Notes under the pieces: generated by a model | What the model was told of the DNA's origin: nothing | Databases searched by the model: none | What the model saw: only the letters and a program-made list of their open reading frames with translations | Translations under genes and position numbers: made by a program | Shown: in pieces, positions 46,940 to 58,104 of the stretch | Layout: the number at the start of each line of letters is the position of its first letter | Position numbering within the stretch: position 1 is the stretch's first letter | Assembly (NCBI GenBank): GCA_037157565.1 | Contig: JAZHRO010000073.1 | Location: forward strand, 15,444,501-15,508,500 | Length of the DNA stretch: 64,000 nucleotides | Reading direction: 5' to 3' | Source: Thalassia testudinum | Lineage: Eukaryota > Streptophyta > Magnoliopsida > Alismatales > Hydrocharitaceae

Positions 46940-47480
46940 TTCAAGGATTACATATTCAGGTCCCCCTCCTCAAGGCAATCGATCATATTCCCACTATCAC
47001 TAGGTTCTTCAAGGATTATTGTACCCCGAAGCGATAGCCTAGAATTGGACAGCAGGTAATACTATCGAAATAGGCTAGCGCTGTGTTTCTAGCTGACTTC
47101 CTGCTGAAAAAGAAAGACCTTGGTACCCCACTTATATCATGCTTCTTGCAGGATTCTCCATTTGATCGGGCCCTTCTAGATCTGGGTTCGTCCATCAACC
47201 TAACTCCCACTGCCGTATTTGATCAATTTTGATTTGGGGAGTTGAAGCCCACCTCAGTCACAATTCAGCTGGCTAATAGATCAGTAAAAACATCGAGGGG
47301 GGTGGTTGAGAATGTGATCATAAAAGGCCGCAGGTTCTGCTTCCCACAAACTTTTTCGTTCTCGATATGGAAGTTCCTCCTAATCTCTGAGATGCACCAA
47401 TTATTTTGGGTCGCCGATTTCTAGCGACTGCTCGAGCGAACATTGATTGTGCATCCAGGTGTATGGAGATAGCCCTAGGT
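46940..47480 (+). pseudogene. pol: Aspartic protease of C (broken)
   Basis: In the frame starting near 46940: FFKDYCTPKR, a TAG, LADFLLKKKDLGTPLISCFL, then ALLDLGSSINLTPT with the catalytic Asp codon at 47179-47181. An in-frame TGA at 47230-47232 sits in F-x-FGELKPT, as in B. After RGVVENVIIKGRRFCFPQ the frame is lost near 47350 and resumes in the frame of the RT linker (RFLATARANIDCASRCMEIAL). Confidence 0.88.
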
Positions 47481-48960
47481 AATGAGCGACTTCGACTTGA
47501 CATATTCAGGGTAGCAAAGAATTTTGACTGTGATCGCACAGAGGAGGATGGTGAAGATGAAGATTCGACACACTGTGGTAACATTGGGCTTCTTTGTGAT
47601 GACCCAATGTCTCATTCGTCTACACTATCAGGGTTCTTGGACCTCGATCCACGTGGGACTAAGATCACTGCACTACACATTTCTCCTCGAGGATCTGACT
47701 GTTTAGGGTGTGCTTTTGACCACGGCACCCCTGAATCCAACTATCCTGACCTGCACTTTACTGAATCGCCCCTGTTGTTGCAGGAAGACATGACCACAGC
47801 TAACGGGTTTCCCGTTAATGCAGTCACGACCGATTATTTCACAGGAAGTGACTCAGTGGGAATTCACGTGCATACGGATCAGCAGATTCCCACCCTTGAG
47901 TTTGCTCCTCCTACTCCCATTCCTGACTCTAACCCACCCATGATTGAATTCAAGCCCTTACCTGACTCACTTAAGTATGCGTTCTTTAGCGAAAGTGAGA
48001 CATACCCAGTCATTATTAATGCTCACGTAACCCAAGAATAAGTGCATCAATTGATTTCTACGCTACAAGAACATAAGGCTACTATAGGGTGGAGTATTGA
48101 TGATCTCCACGATATTCACCCCTTGTATTGCACTCATCACATTTACATGGATGTGGGGGTGAAACCTTCGAGACAACCTCAAAGATGGCTTAACACAAAT
48201 ATGCTAGAGGTTGTTAAGAAGGAGATCATCAAATGGCTGGATGCAGGTATTGTATACCCAATCTCTGACAGCTAGTGGGTGAGTCCGATCCAGATAGTGC
48301 CCAAGAAAGCAAAAGTCACCGTTGTGAAAAACAATAAGGGAAAATCCATCTTGACCTGCACTGCAACATCTTGGTGGGTCTGTATCAACTATAGGAGACT
48401 GAACATGGCTACCCAGAAGGATCACTTTCCTTTGCCTTTCATCTTGGAATGGTTAGCCGGACACAGTTTCTTTTGCTTTCTGGATGGATACTTCGAGTAT
48501 AATCAAGTAGTGATTAGCCTGGAAGATCAAGACAAGGCCACATTCACATGCCCCTTTGGAACATTCGCTTTCAAGTGGATGCCCTTTGGCCTCTGCAACA
48601 CACCAGCAACATTTCAGCATTGTATGATGGCCATCTTCTCTAACATGATTAGGGACTATGTGTAGGTATTCATGGATGACTTCTCCATTTTCGGAGATGG
48701 TTTTGCATCTTGTCTTGATAACTTCACTGAGATCCTGAAAGGGTGCATTGAGGTAAACCTAGTACTATCCTGGGAGAAAAGCCATTTCATAGTGAAAGAT
48801 AGCTAGTACTAGGACACAGGATCTCAAAAAATGGACTCGAGGTCGATCGAGCTAAATCTAAGATTATTTCCCACTTACCACCACCTAGCTCGGTCAAGCA
48901 GATCAGATCATTCTTAGGTCACGTCGACTTCTATCGGAGATTTATACGTGATTTCTCAAA
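47406..48960 (+). pseudogene. pol: Linker and reverse transcriptase of C (broken)
   Basis: One frame runs from 47406 to about 48805 with only three stops (48039-48041, 48273-48275, 48663-48665). The linker (47406-48060) contains an acidic stretch, DPMSHSSTLSGFLDLDPRG and LPDSLKYAFF. RT landmarks: RWLNTNMLEVVKKEIIKW, SPIQIVPKKAKVTV, CINYRRLNMAT, CFLDGYFEYNQ, FTCPFGTFAFKWMPFGLCNTP and the catalytic FMDD (Asp codons 48675-48680). A frameshift near 48808 moves to LGHRIS, then IRSFLGHVDFYRRFIRDFSKI to 48960. Confidence 0.92.
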
Positions 48961-49090
48961 AATTGCCCGGCCTTTGATGAATCTCCTTATTGCCGATGTC
49001 CCCTTTGAATTCGACACCTCGTGTCTCAGTGCCTTCGAGACTTTATGAAGTGTTGCCTCTGATTCCCTGATTCTCCAACCACCCGACTGG

Positions 49091-49612
49091 TTGCTCCATT
49101 TCGAGATGATGTGCGACGCTTCTGACTTTGCCGTCGGTGCCGTTTTAGGCCAGTGTCGGGAAAAACAACCCTTTGTCATATACTATGCTAGCAAGAAGCT
49201 GAATGAGGCTCAGCGCAGTTATACTATCACCAAAAAGGAACTGCTAGCAGTAGTATTTGGGTTGGAGAAATTCAAATCTTACCTATTAGGGTCCAAAGTC
49301 ATCATCTTCACTGACCACTCCGCCCTCCAGCATTTGTTGCCAAAGAAGGATGCCAAACCACGACTCATTAGATGGATCCTTCTATTGCAAGAATTTGATA
49401 TCGAAATCCACGACACAGCCGGAAAGCAGAATGTTGTGGCGGATCACCTATCCAGATTGGACCTAGGACACATTCCTTATTCCCTGCCTATCCATGAGCA
49501 ATTTTCGGATGAATCTCTTTTGGCAGTTCATTCTGTTGAGTTCCCCTGGTACACAAATATCGTGAACTACCTTGCCGCAGGCAAGATTCCCGCTAACCTA
49601 ACCAAGGACTAG
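49091..49612 (+). pseudogene. pol: RNase H of C (domain frame open)
   Basis: A 173-codon open stretch with [55 protein letters not shown] and [11 protein letters not shown], which supplies all four acidic positions of the gypsy RNase H. It continues into the spacer before integrase ([26 protein letters not shown]). This is the best preserved domain in C, but it lies downstream of broken RT and cannot be made as part of an intact polyprotein. Confidence 0.92.
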
Positions 49613-49619
49613 AAACTCA

Positions 49620-50830
49620 AATTCACTACGGAGGCTAAATCCTACCTCTGGGATGACCCACTGCTCTTCCACATTGGAGCAGATTAGATTATTCAAAGAT
49701 GCATCCTAGATTCTGAGATCCCCAGTGTGTTATCTTTTTGCCACAATGATGCTTGTGGTGGTCATTTCTTGGGATGAAAAGCCACTGCAAAAATTTTGCA
49801 TTCGGGATTTTTCTAGCCAACTATTTTCAGAGATACACACGAATACGCCCAACACTGCAAACGATGCTAGTTGGTCGGTTCTATGACCAGGAGAGACATG
49901 ATGCTCCAGCCCATCATGGTTGTAGAGATGTTCAACGTCGGGGGCATCAATTTTATGGGCCCTTTTCCGAACTTGCATGGCTTTGACTACATATTACTAG
50001 CTGTCGACTATGTCTCGAAGTGGGTCGAGGCCATCTCGTGGAGACGGGCTAATCATAAGACCATCATTTCTTTCGTACGGTAGTACATCTTCATGAGATT
50101 CGGAATACCCCACACTCTGATTAGTGATAGGGGAAGCCACTTCATCCACGCCCACTTCAGGTCATTATTAAAGAAATACGGGGTACATCACCATATAGCA
50201 ACCCTGTATCACCCACAGACCAATGGGCAAGCTGAAGTGTCTAATCATCAGATCAAGCTAATTCTCCAAAAGACGGTTAGACTAGATAGGAAGGACTGGT
50301 CCGATAAATTAGTTGATGCACTCTCGGCATATCGGACCGCGTACAAGGCCCCACTCAGAATTTCACTGCATCGCATGGTATATGGCAAGGCCTGTCACCT
50401 TCCTGTAGAGTTGGAACATCGCGCCATTTAGGTGGTGCAAGAATGTAACCTTGACCTCGATGCAAGAGGTCAAGAACGGAAACTCCAGCTCAGTGAATTA
50501 AAAGAGATCCGTCGGGAGGCTTATGAGAACGCATTGATATACAAGGACAAGACCAAGGCCTTTCATGACTGCCACATCTGGAGGAAAGCATTCACACCCA
50601 ACCAACAAGTCTGGTTGTTTGATTCACGATTAAAACTTTTCATAAGGAAGCTCAAGTCCAACTTGACTGGCCCGTATGTTGTTATTCACCCATATCCTAA
50701 TGGGGTAGTCCAGATTAGGGACCCAAAATCTGGGAATATAACTACGGTAAATGGCCAGTGACTTAAGCCATTTTTGGCCCAGGAACCTCGTCCAACTGAC
50801 GACATCATTCATCTTATTGAGGACGTGTGA
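49620..50830 (+). pseudogene. pol: Integrase of C (broken)
   Basis: The zinc region at 49735-49870 (CHNDACGGHFLG..., then a Cys pair near 49860) has stops and a shift. The core: VDYVSKWVEAI near 50005, LISDRGSHF near 50117, QAEVSNH near 50230, so the DDE residues are present. There is a TAG near 50083 and another near 50431. The clade signature [11 protein letters not shown] is at about 50388-50420. The C-terminal part reads LQLSELKEIRREAYENALIY, LTGPYVVIHPYPNGVVQI, a TGA at 50759-50761, and ends IHLIEDV at 50830. No chromodomain. Confidence 0.9.
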
Positions 50831-52839
50831 TTGAATTCTCGCCCAGCTAGAGGTGTTAAACTCAGCATCTACCCCACATTCCACCATCACCTATACATAC
50901 CATCTTTATATATAGCATATTTTTCTTTAAGCATATTTTCTTTCCGCATATTGCATACTGACAGGTTGGCTGGTGCTAAATGTCTAATTTCAAGAGCAAT
51001 TCTGGTGATTTCTACCCATTCTCTCCCTACTGTATTTATTTTCTTTTATATTCATGCATGAGAACATGCAAGAACTTAGGCATGGGGGTGTAGATACAAC
51101 AAAGCCGAAAATTTTTATGTCAACATTTAGGAAAACCTCAGAGCTACATGTAAAATGTACTTTAGGACCCTAGATAAAAGAACAACCGACTCCACCTCCA
51201 ATGCTCGCATTGGAGTTAGAAATCATCCGTAATAGTCATTCCGACTCACCTGCTCTCCTTGTGTTCTAAATTTAAGGTCAAGCTTAATGTAACTCGATAA
51301 GGGAATTTCATGAAGTACAAATATAAGAGGTTACTTGTTTATAGCATATATACATATTGCATTCATGAATAATATTATTTTATTAAGAGAATGCATTAGG
51401 GACTTTATCCTCTAGTTGATTCCTGTAATCTAAAATCCAGTACAACCTTTCACACGCATGTAGAAGTTGCAATGGATTCACGATGAAGGCTGATAAACAT
51501 CTTTAGTCTGTCGGGAAGAAGCAGTGCTTCTTTTCCTGAACCCTTGGACAATGTTTTGGGAGTCAGGAAGATTTTCAGGAGTCAAGCAGATTTTCTTCCG
51601 AAAATCCACCAAATAGTGTGAGATGAGAGTAGAGTGTACTAGTGCTCTAAGATTAGTACAAGGAATCCATAGTTCTAGATAATTAGGTGATGATACTCTA
51701 AGATTAAACATAGTTTTCGCTCTTGGTTCCTGCATATAGATTTTGTGTGAATTTTAAGAGCCACCAAATAAGGCAAATACGTGGAGAGCGAGCTTTGATA
51801 AAACTAGGGCTAAGGTGGATGGTTAGGACCGTTCTTTACGGAATCCTCGGCTGAAGGAGGGTATTGATGTCAAGGTCAGAAATACACCATCCTATCTGTC
51901 TCTCCTGGTGCTGTGAGTAGGCACTTCCACCAAATAAGCCACCCAATGTCTCTTGAGTACCACCAATCCCTAATAATGCCTCTTCAATAAAGTTCATGAA
52001 TGTGTCCTAGTTGTGTTGTGTTGAAAAAGAAAAAGAAAATTACATAGAAAAAAAAGAAAAATAAAAAAAGAAGAAAAAGCAAGAAAAAAAGAGTGTGAAT
52101 ATTTAGTGTTTATTTCAGTTCCATTGAGGCAATACCACCAAATAAATTTGAGATCCACCAAATATGACCTTAACCCACCTTTCTTGTGTTTCTAACCGCC
52201 CAAATACTGGCTGAGCAATTCCGACTTAGTGTTAGGGTTATGGAAACTCAATTAAAGTGTTAATGCCAAGTGAGACTACCAAATACAGGTCATATATGTG
52301 AATCTGGTGAGGTTGTGAGCTCTAAGAAAAAGAAAGAAAAGATAAGAAAAAGAAAAAGAGAAAGAGAGAATGAATACAAAGGAACCAAAAGAGAGCATAG
52401 TTCTTCTCGTCTTTCTCTGAGTTGAGTTACTTGATAGTTTAGGAATTGAGATTCTGAAATACTAATCTCTATGTAGCACCAAGTGAGAGTGAGCCACCAA
52501 ATAAACACCTGTATCCCTCAGACATTCTCTACCTAAGCCTAAAGCTAGGGTAGAATTCATAGAATATCTTGAATACCCCGAGGGAAGAAGTCCGCCTATC
52601 CCGCTAGAATTTTTTTTACTAGAGGTCAAGTATAGGCTTTAGAGGTGAATCAATTTTTTACTCAAATCCATTGCAAAAGCTACATAGCTGCACTTTCACG
52701 ATTGTCTGGATTTCTAGAACATAGGATGGAAACAAAAAGGAGAAAAATCTCTAGGCATACACTTGATAAAATAATCAATCCTTTAGGGACCCTTCTGTGA
52801 ATAATTTAGTCTTGCATTTACTACGGACTAGCAAGATTT
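50831..52839 (+). other. 3' noncoding segment of C with CCACCAAATA repeats
   Basis: About 2 kb with no env-like frame. CCACCAAAT occurs at 51606, 51761, 51927, 52135, 52155 and 52494, with a variant CTACCAAATA at 52276. A polypurine-like site TTAGGCATGGGGGTGTAGA lies at 51076-51094. An A/GA-rich tract is at 52020-52095. The B counterpart has the same layout. Confidence 0.75.
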
Positions 52840-52852
52840 AGGCATGGGAGTA
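52840..52852 (+). other. Polypurine tract of C
   Basis: AGGCATGGGAGTA ends one base before the 3' LTR start. It is a near copy of the site 1.76 kb upstream at 51078. Confidence 0.82.
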
Positions 52853-55174
52853 TGATTGTGCAGCAATCATAGGTCATAATTGACCTAAATTAGGCTAGAA
52901 CTTAGCATAAGTTAGGGTAATTCACCCATGCATAAGCATTATCTACATCTTTACTGCTTTCCTTTAGCTACGCATAAAATAAGGTTATAATGTGCTGATT
53001 AAGTGCATTATGTCAATTACAGGTAATAAGCTGGATCTGGAGCTAGATTTGAAGTTGGATCTAAGCTGGATCAGGAATAATGGGTGCTGCAGAAGAGCTG
53101 GAGCAGAAGACATAGATTAGATATAGTGAATAATAATGTAAGGGAGTTAAGGTATGCTATTCTATTAAGTAGGAATAAAGCAGCAAAATATGAAGAGCTT
53201 AGGTCCATCCTAGCCCTAGGATAGCCTAGAGATTTCCCCAAGCTTTAGCCACCCTTAGATTAGGTCACTGCACCCTAGGAAACCTCAAAACCCTAATTCC
53301 AACCTTTATCTGGACATCCAGATGAATTATAGGACGTCCAGAACCCTTAGCCAACTCCCGCACACCTTAAACCCACTTCTGCAGTGTTATTGGATGTCCA
53401 GACACTTAGTCAGACATCCAATTTCTGCAGAATACCCAAGACAGAACCTTGAATCCTTCCTGACTCTGATTGGACGTCCAGACAACAAGTCTGAACTTCT
53501 GATTTTTTGAGTATAAGATGTCTGATTCTATTTTTGGATGTCTGGAACTATTCTCCAGTTCTTATTTTGAGATTCAAGCCTTGATCTTGGATCTCTAGCT
53601 CCCTAAACTCAATCCCAACCCCATAAGAACCTAAATTAAGGTACCCTAATCCTAGTACATCACCTCTAGACCTCCCTAAGGACCTAATTAGGTCCTCAGT
53701 AAACCCGATTGACTTAGATCATAGTCAATTACCATCACCTAAGTCAATTGGACTCATACTCAGATCTCAACCCACACAAGTCCAAATGGACTTAGTGAGA
53801 GTCCAATTGACCTAATCCCAACCTAATTGAGTTATTTCACTCTCAATTAGGTTCACACTCATTCAATTAAACTTGGGTTAAGTTTAATTGCAATTCCCCC
53901 TCAGCAATTAGGGTTTGCAACCTTAATTTGAGGCCTACACCTACCCAAACCCCTTAGGACCTAACCTAAACCACTTAGCCACCTAGGGCATGGCCACACA
54001 CTCACACACACACACATTCACGCACACACACTCATCTAGAGTTCTCTAGAACTCTCTTCAAGTGGCGCCACTCTTGGTTGCCAAATTTAGCAACCAAGAG
54101 TCATTCAATTCTTAGATCCACTTTTTATGGATCAAAGAACTACTCTCTCTCTCTCACTTGGCCGGCCACTCATGGGACTCTCTCTAGAGAGTTCCACACT
54201 TCTCTAGAGAGACTCCCTTAGGTCTATAAAAAGACCTAAGGTGTGGCCATTTGCACCCATCCACTCTTCGCTTAATCACATTCTTGGCATTCATTCCACT
54301 TAGGCTAGCCACATTCATCTCCACTACACCTCCACGAGGAGCACCACCATGGAAGCCACCATCTCCACGCCAGGATGCTGGATCATCTCCCCAACCTCTC
54401 TCCAAGGGCTGGCCTAAGCACCATTGGCCGCCCCTCATTCTCTCAGCCACTCAAAGGCCATCGGAGCCCACCTCCGAATGCCCTTCCTTTCTGTTAGATT
54501 AATAGCTCTTCATAGTTTTACTGCTTCCATTTACTACTTAGTAGTGTAGCTCTTATTCTCCCCCAATGATGCATGCAAAATCCCCCTATAGATTCCTATA
54601 TGCAATCATTTTCTGTTAGCTAGTTTTAAGTTTTTCAAGCTTTCCTCTACAAGCTTTCCTCTACATTCCACGTTGCAAACATCCTCTGAATGAATGAATA
54701 AAAGATATGTTTTTATACATATCTCTATGTTTGAAATCACCATGAGCTTATTGGTTGCCATCTAATTTGTGTGATTCAAGTTGCCTGTTTTTCACTTATA
54801 TATATTTTGCAACAAGCATGTCGGTTCTGGAAAATATAGAAGATCTAACTATAAATGCATTTTCTGTAAACAACCACCACGTAACTAGAATTGTGTGCAT
54901 CGAAACTCACACTTTCACCTTTGTTATCTATTTAACACACGTGCACCTAATCAGAATTCACAATAGAAGTGGAAAAACTTTAATATGAAGATTGGAAATT
55001 GGCGTGAGATTTTAAATAAAGTAAAGATCAATCTTAGATTTGAACAAATGCCTCCCAAAGACGAATGATCAGGACTCAAAGTCTCGTTATCCTTTTATAA
55101 ATATTTTTTTTTATCGTATTGCGCACTATACTACGATGCTGTTCCTATCAAAACACACTCTACAAATCACAACA
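52853..55174 (+). repeat. 3' LTR of C (2322 bp)
   Basis: Starts TGATTGTGCAGCAATCA and ends AATCACAACA, like the 5' LTR. It is 59 bp longer, partly from a segment near 53045-53075 and partly from the promoter region (54190-54240) missing in the 5' LTR. AGACGTCT-like cluster at 53310-53560. Confidence 0.93.
54225..54231 (+). promoter_or_regulatory. TATA box of C 3' LTR inside a perfect palindrome
   Basis: TATAAAA lies at the centre of the inverted repeat with arms CTTAGGTCT (54217-54225) and AGACCTAAG (54232-54240). The 5' LTR lacks this segment. Confidence 0.65.
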
Positions 55175-55180
55175 TGTTAT
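55175..55180 (+). other. Six extra bases at the C/B junction
   Basis: TGTTAT lies between the LTR end (AACA) and the target copy TTCTG at 55181. With the LTR end it makes the palindrome AACATGTT. The 5' side has no such filler. Confidence 0.7.
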
Positions 55181-55185
55181 TTCTG

Positions 55186-55278
55186 CCATTCCTCAGATTC
55201 AGCAACCTAGGCTTCCAGACGAGCCATCGGGTCCAGATTTGTTGAATCCTAACCAGGTTGGGGTCTAGGGTTAGCCAT
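55186..55278 (-). pseudogene. gag: gag of B, first 30 codons
   Basis: The start codon is at 55276-55278 on the minus strand (MANPRPQPG), followed by a TAG, then NLDPMARLEA, another TAG and ESEEWQ, where C interrupts it. The rest continues at 41115 with NMDHIL. The same start in C supports the choice of Met. Confidence 0.88.
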
Positions 55279-56920
55279 CTTGACTAAGAGGATGGACAAA
55301 GAGGGTAGGAGAGAAGATTGCCCAGGCAAGGTGACCTACCTCCTTGGGGGTGGCTCCCAAGGTCCAACCAGTTCAGGTCTAAGTGACCTTCCTTGCATAC
55401 ACCAACCAACCCCTAGGTTGGTGTAGCCAACTAAACAAGGCTAAGGCCCTGTCAATCAAATGGTCCATAAGATCAAATGACCAGATTTTTCATTTTAGGT
55501 TCAAATTCCTGAAAAAAAATTCATTGAGAACTAACTGAAAGTAATTCCCGCCTATCAAGCAAACCCAACTGGTCTGTGTACAAGGGGACTAAGGGGAAGG
55601 TTCTTCCTTCAGCTTTTGCCTCTGGTTCCTTTGTACCCCTGAGCGACGGTCTTTTGACACTACCATACAGACTTAGTCACTAGGTTTAGCTAGAGAGGTT
55701 GAAATCACCCAGTAGTATGACAACGAATTTGAGTTGATTTCGTGTTTTAAAATTTATTCAAACCCATTCTTTTTCTTAACTAGGGTTTGTGGTGAGTGGC
55801 CCACAAGGTGACCAAGCTCACCGGCTAGCCACAAGACTTCATTAAGTCTAGGTTAGGCCAACTGTGTGGTCTATATAAATTTGACCCTAAATGTTTAGCC
55901 TAAGGTTCATGAAAATTCTAAGGTTTCAACAAACCAACGACATAAAAATAATTCTCTGAACACAAATGGAATCCAAATAATATAAAATTTGGCAAGTAGA
56001 TTTCTTTTTCAAATATCTTTTCATAGAATATTTTTTATAATTTTTACTATTTTAACCAAATTTATAGGGATTTTTAAATGTCAGGAGTCAGATCTGGAAT
56101 TTTCACCCTCGGTCGATATTTTACTTTGAGACAGTATCAAATGATTTTCAAAAATTTGTAAAAAATATGAAAATTAAATATAATGAGATAAGCTTTCAAA
56201 CCCCACCATTTTTAGTCAAAACAGATTCGTGAGTTGCTTGGAATTGATTTTTGAATTTAAAAAATTTTCAAATTTGGGTCAGTTTTACCCCCTTATACTT
56301 TGCAAATTTTTAAAAATTTTATACTTAAAATTTCTTAAAATAAAAGGTGTCATTTGAAAGATGGTTTGAAAATGAAGTACTTGCTCGAATTTTAGAACTT
56401 TTCACTCACTAATTATTCGGTAAATGAATTTTTAATTTGAAAATTGAAGTTTGGCCGAATTCCAGTAGGTGGTGGGAAGGCTTTTAAAAGGTGTTTGAAA
56501 TTCAAATTCAACCTTCAAATAAAAATGAAAATTTTTTTCCCTTTTTTTTCAAAAATTTTCAAATTTTTTGGATGGAAAATTTTTTCAAATTTTTCTCACT
56601 TTTTTTTTCAAACAAAAACTAAACTAACCTAGGATTCAAAAAGAAACCTAACCTAACAACCTAAAGAAAAGAATTTTTTCTTTTCTTTTTGAAATATGCA
56701 TAAATATATATTTACAAAGAAATTTCTAGCTAAAATAATTATATCAAACCTAGGATTCGAAAAAATTTATAAGCTAAGAGAGAAAAGATGTGCACCTGCA
56801 TTTTTTCTCCACGCTCGATGTGTTGTAGATCCCATTTTTCTTGATTTCCTACACATCCAAAAACAAGTAGAGGTGGATTTGTCACTAAAAGTCCTACGAT
56901 CGAAAATCAATCGCGTTGCC
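55279..56920 (-). other. 5' leader of B
   Basis: AT-rich, noncoding, matches the C leader in inverse orientation. The stem-loop at 55398-55425 has perfect 10-bp arms TACACCAACC and GGTTGGTGTA. Many T-runs and A-runs at 56520-56720. The 116-codon plus-strand frame at 56696 spans leader, primer site and LTR and is not a gene. Confidence 0.7.
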
Positions 56921-56938
56921 TCCCTGGCAACGACACTA
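56921..56938 (-). other. Decayed primer binding site of B
   Basis: Minus-strand AGTGTCGTTGCCAGGGAG, then GCAACG, corresponds to TGGCGCCGTTGCCGGGGA with changes in the first half. It lies two bases from the LTR edge at 56941. Confidence 0.78.
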
Positions 56939-56940
56939 TT

Positions 56941-58104
56941 TGACAGAGCGATTTTCGCGCATGTTTTGGGAAAACAATGTCTTAGCTTAAAGTATAGTCA
57001 CATGAAACCCTCGATCAAAAATATTTATAAAATAATGAGACTTTGAGTCCTGGTCATTCATCTCTGGGAGGTGTTATGGAAATGATTTCAATCTTGCTTG
57101 CTCTACTCGCTTAAAATCGCACGCCGATTTTTAACCTATTGATCATTGTTTTGCCATTTGCATGATTAACTCTTATCACGTGCACATACGTTAAGTAAAT
57201 GAAAAATGTGAATGTATGTGTTTTAGTACGCACGATCCTAGTTATATGATGGTCGTTCAAAGAAAACACATTAATGGTTAGATACTCGATATTTTTAGTC
57301 ACCAACCTACTAGTTGACAGAAAGATGAAAAATGAGCATAGGAAACTTAATCACAATGAAGTACTGTAAGCAAGTGCAAGGTGAATTTTCAACACATAGA
57401 TAAATATTTGAAAATGATCTTTTATTGATTGCATCAGGGTGATTACATAGCAAAACTAGCACAAAGTTGATACATGAATGATTGAAAGAGAAAACTATCT
57501 AGTAGAAAATGACTGCATGCGTGAATCATGGGGGGATTACACATGCATCATTGAGGGAGAATATGGAGCTGCACTACTAAGCATAAATAAAATAGAGAGA
57601 TTAGAACTACTTAGTTAGGTTAGCAGAAAGAAGGGCATTCAGAGGTGGTCTCCAATGGCCTTTGAGTGGAGGTAGGGAGAAGAAAGAGTGGCAACCAATG
57701 GTGCTTAGGCCGACCCTTGGAGGAAGGAGGGAGAGGTGATCTTGGCTCTTATCATGGAGGTGGAGATGGCCATGGTGGAAGAGCTTGTGGAGGTGCACTT
57801 GAGGGTGGAGGTGGAGATAGCTATGGTGATGGGTGGATGATAAAACCAAGATGGGTGCAAATGGCCACACAAGGGTCCTTTAAATATACCCAAGGGAGAC
57901 TCTCTAGAGAAGTGTGGAACTCTCTAGAGGGAGTCCCAAGAGTGGCCATTCAAAAGAGGTGAGAGGTGGTTCTTAGATCCACAAAAAGTGGATCTAAGAG
58001 ATGACCCTTCCTTGGTTGCAAAATTCAGAAACCAAGGTGGCACCACCTTTGGAAGAACCTAGAATACTCTAGGTGGTGTGGGAGTGCATGAATGGGGGGG
58101 TGTG
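56941..58104 (-). repeat. 5' LTR of B, inner part
   Basis: Matches 18604-18717 then 28330-29405 of the 3' LTR. It contains a TATA-like GGTATATTTAAAG on the minus strand (57877-57890) and TCTCTAGAGA palindromes (57900-57930). It is interrupted at a TG-rich stretch by the solo LTR at 58105. Confidence 0.92.

Larger units (their letters stand above)
41121..55180 (+). mobile_element. Athila-type gypsy element C, complete structure
   Basis: Full-length plus-strand sister of B, inserted into B's gag in opposite orientation with TTCTG duplicated (41116-41120 and 55181-55185). Order: 5' LTR (41121-43383), primer site, 1.5-kb leader, gag, protease, RT, RNase H, integrase, 3' noncoding segment, polypurine tract, 3' LTR (52853-55174). 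Hand count of the first 170 LTR bases gives nine differences between the two LTRs, so it is not very young. All frames carry stops. Six extra bases (55175-55180) lie between the 3' LTR end and the target copy. Confidence 0.93.

Noticed and set aside
50831..52839. Possible env-like gene in the 3' segment of B and C
   Set aside because: Athila relatives can carry an env-like frame here, but no frame longer than about 85 codons, signal peptide or membrane pattern is present in either copy.
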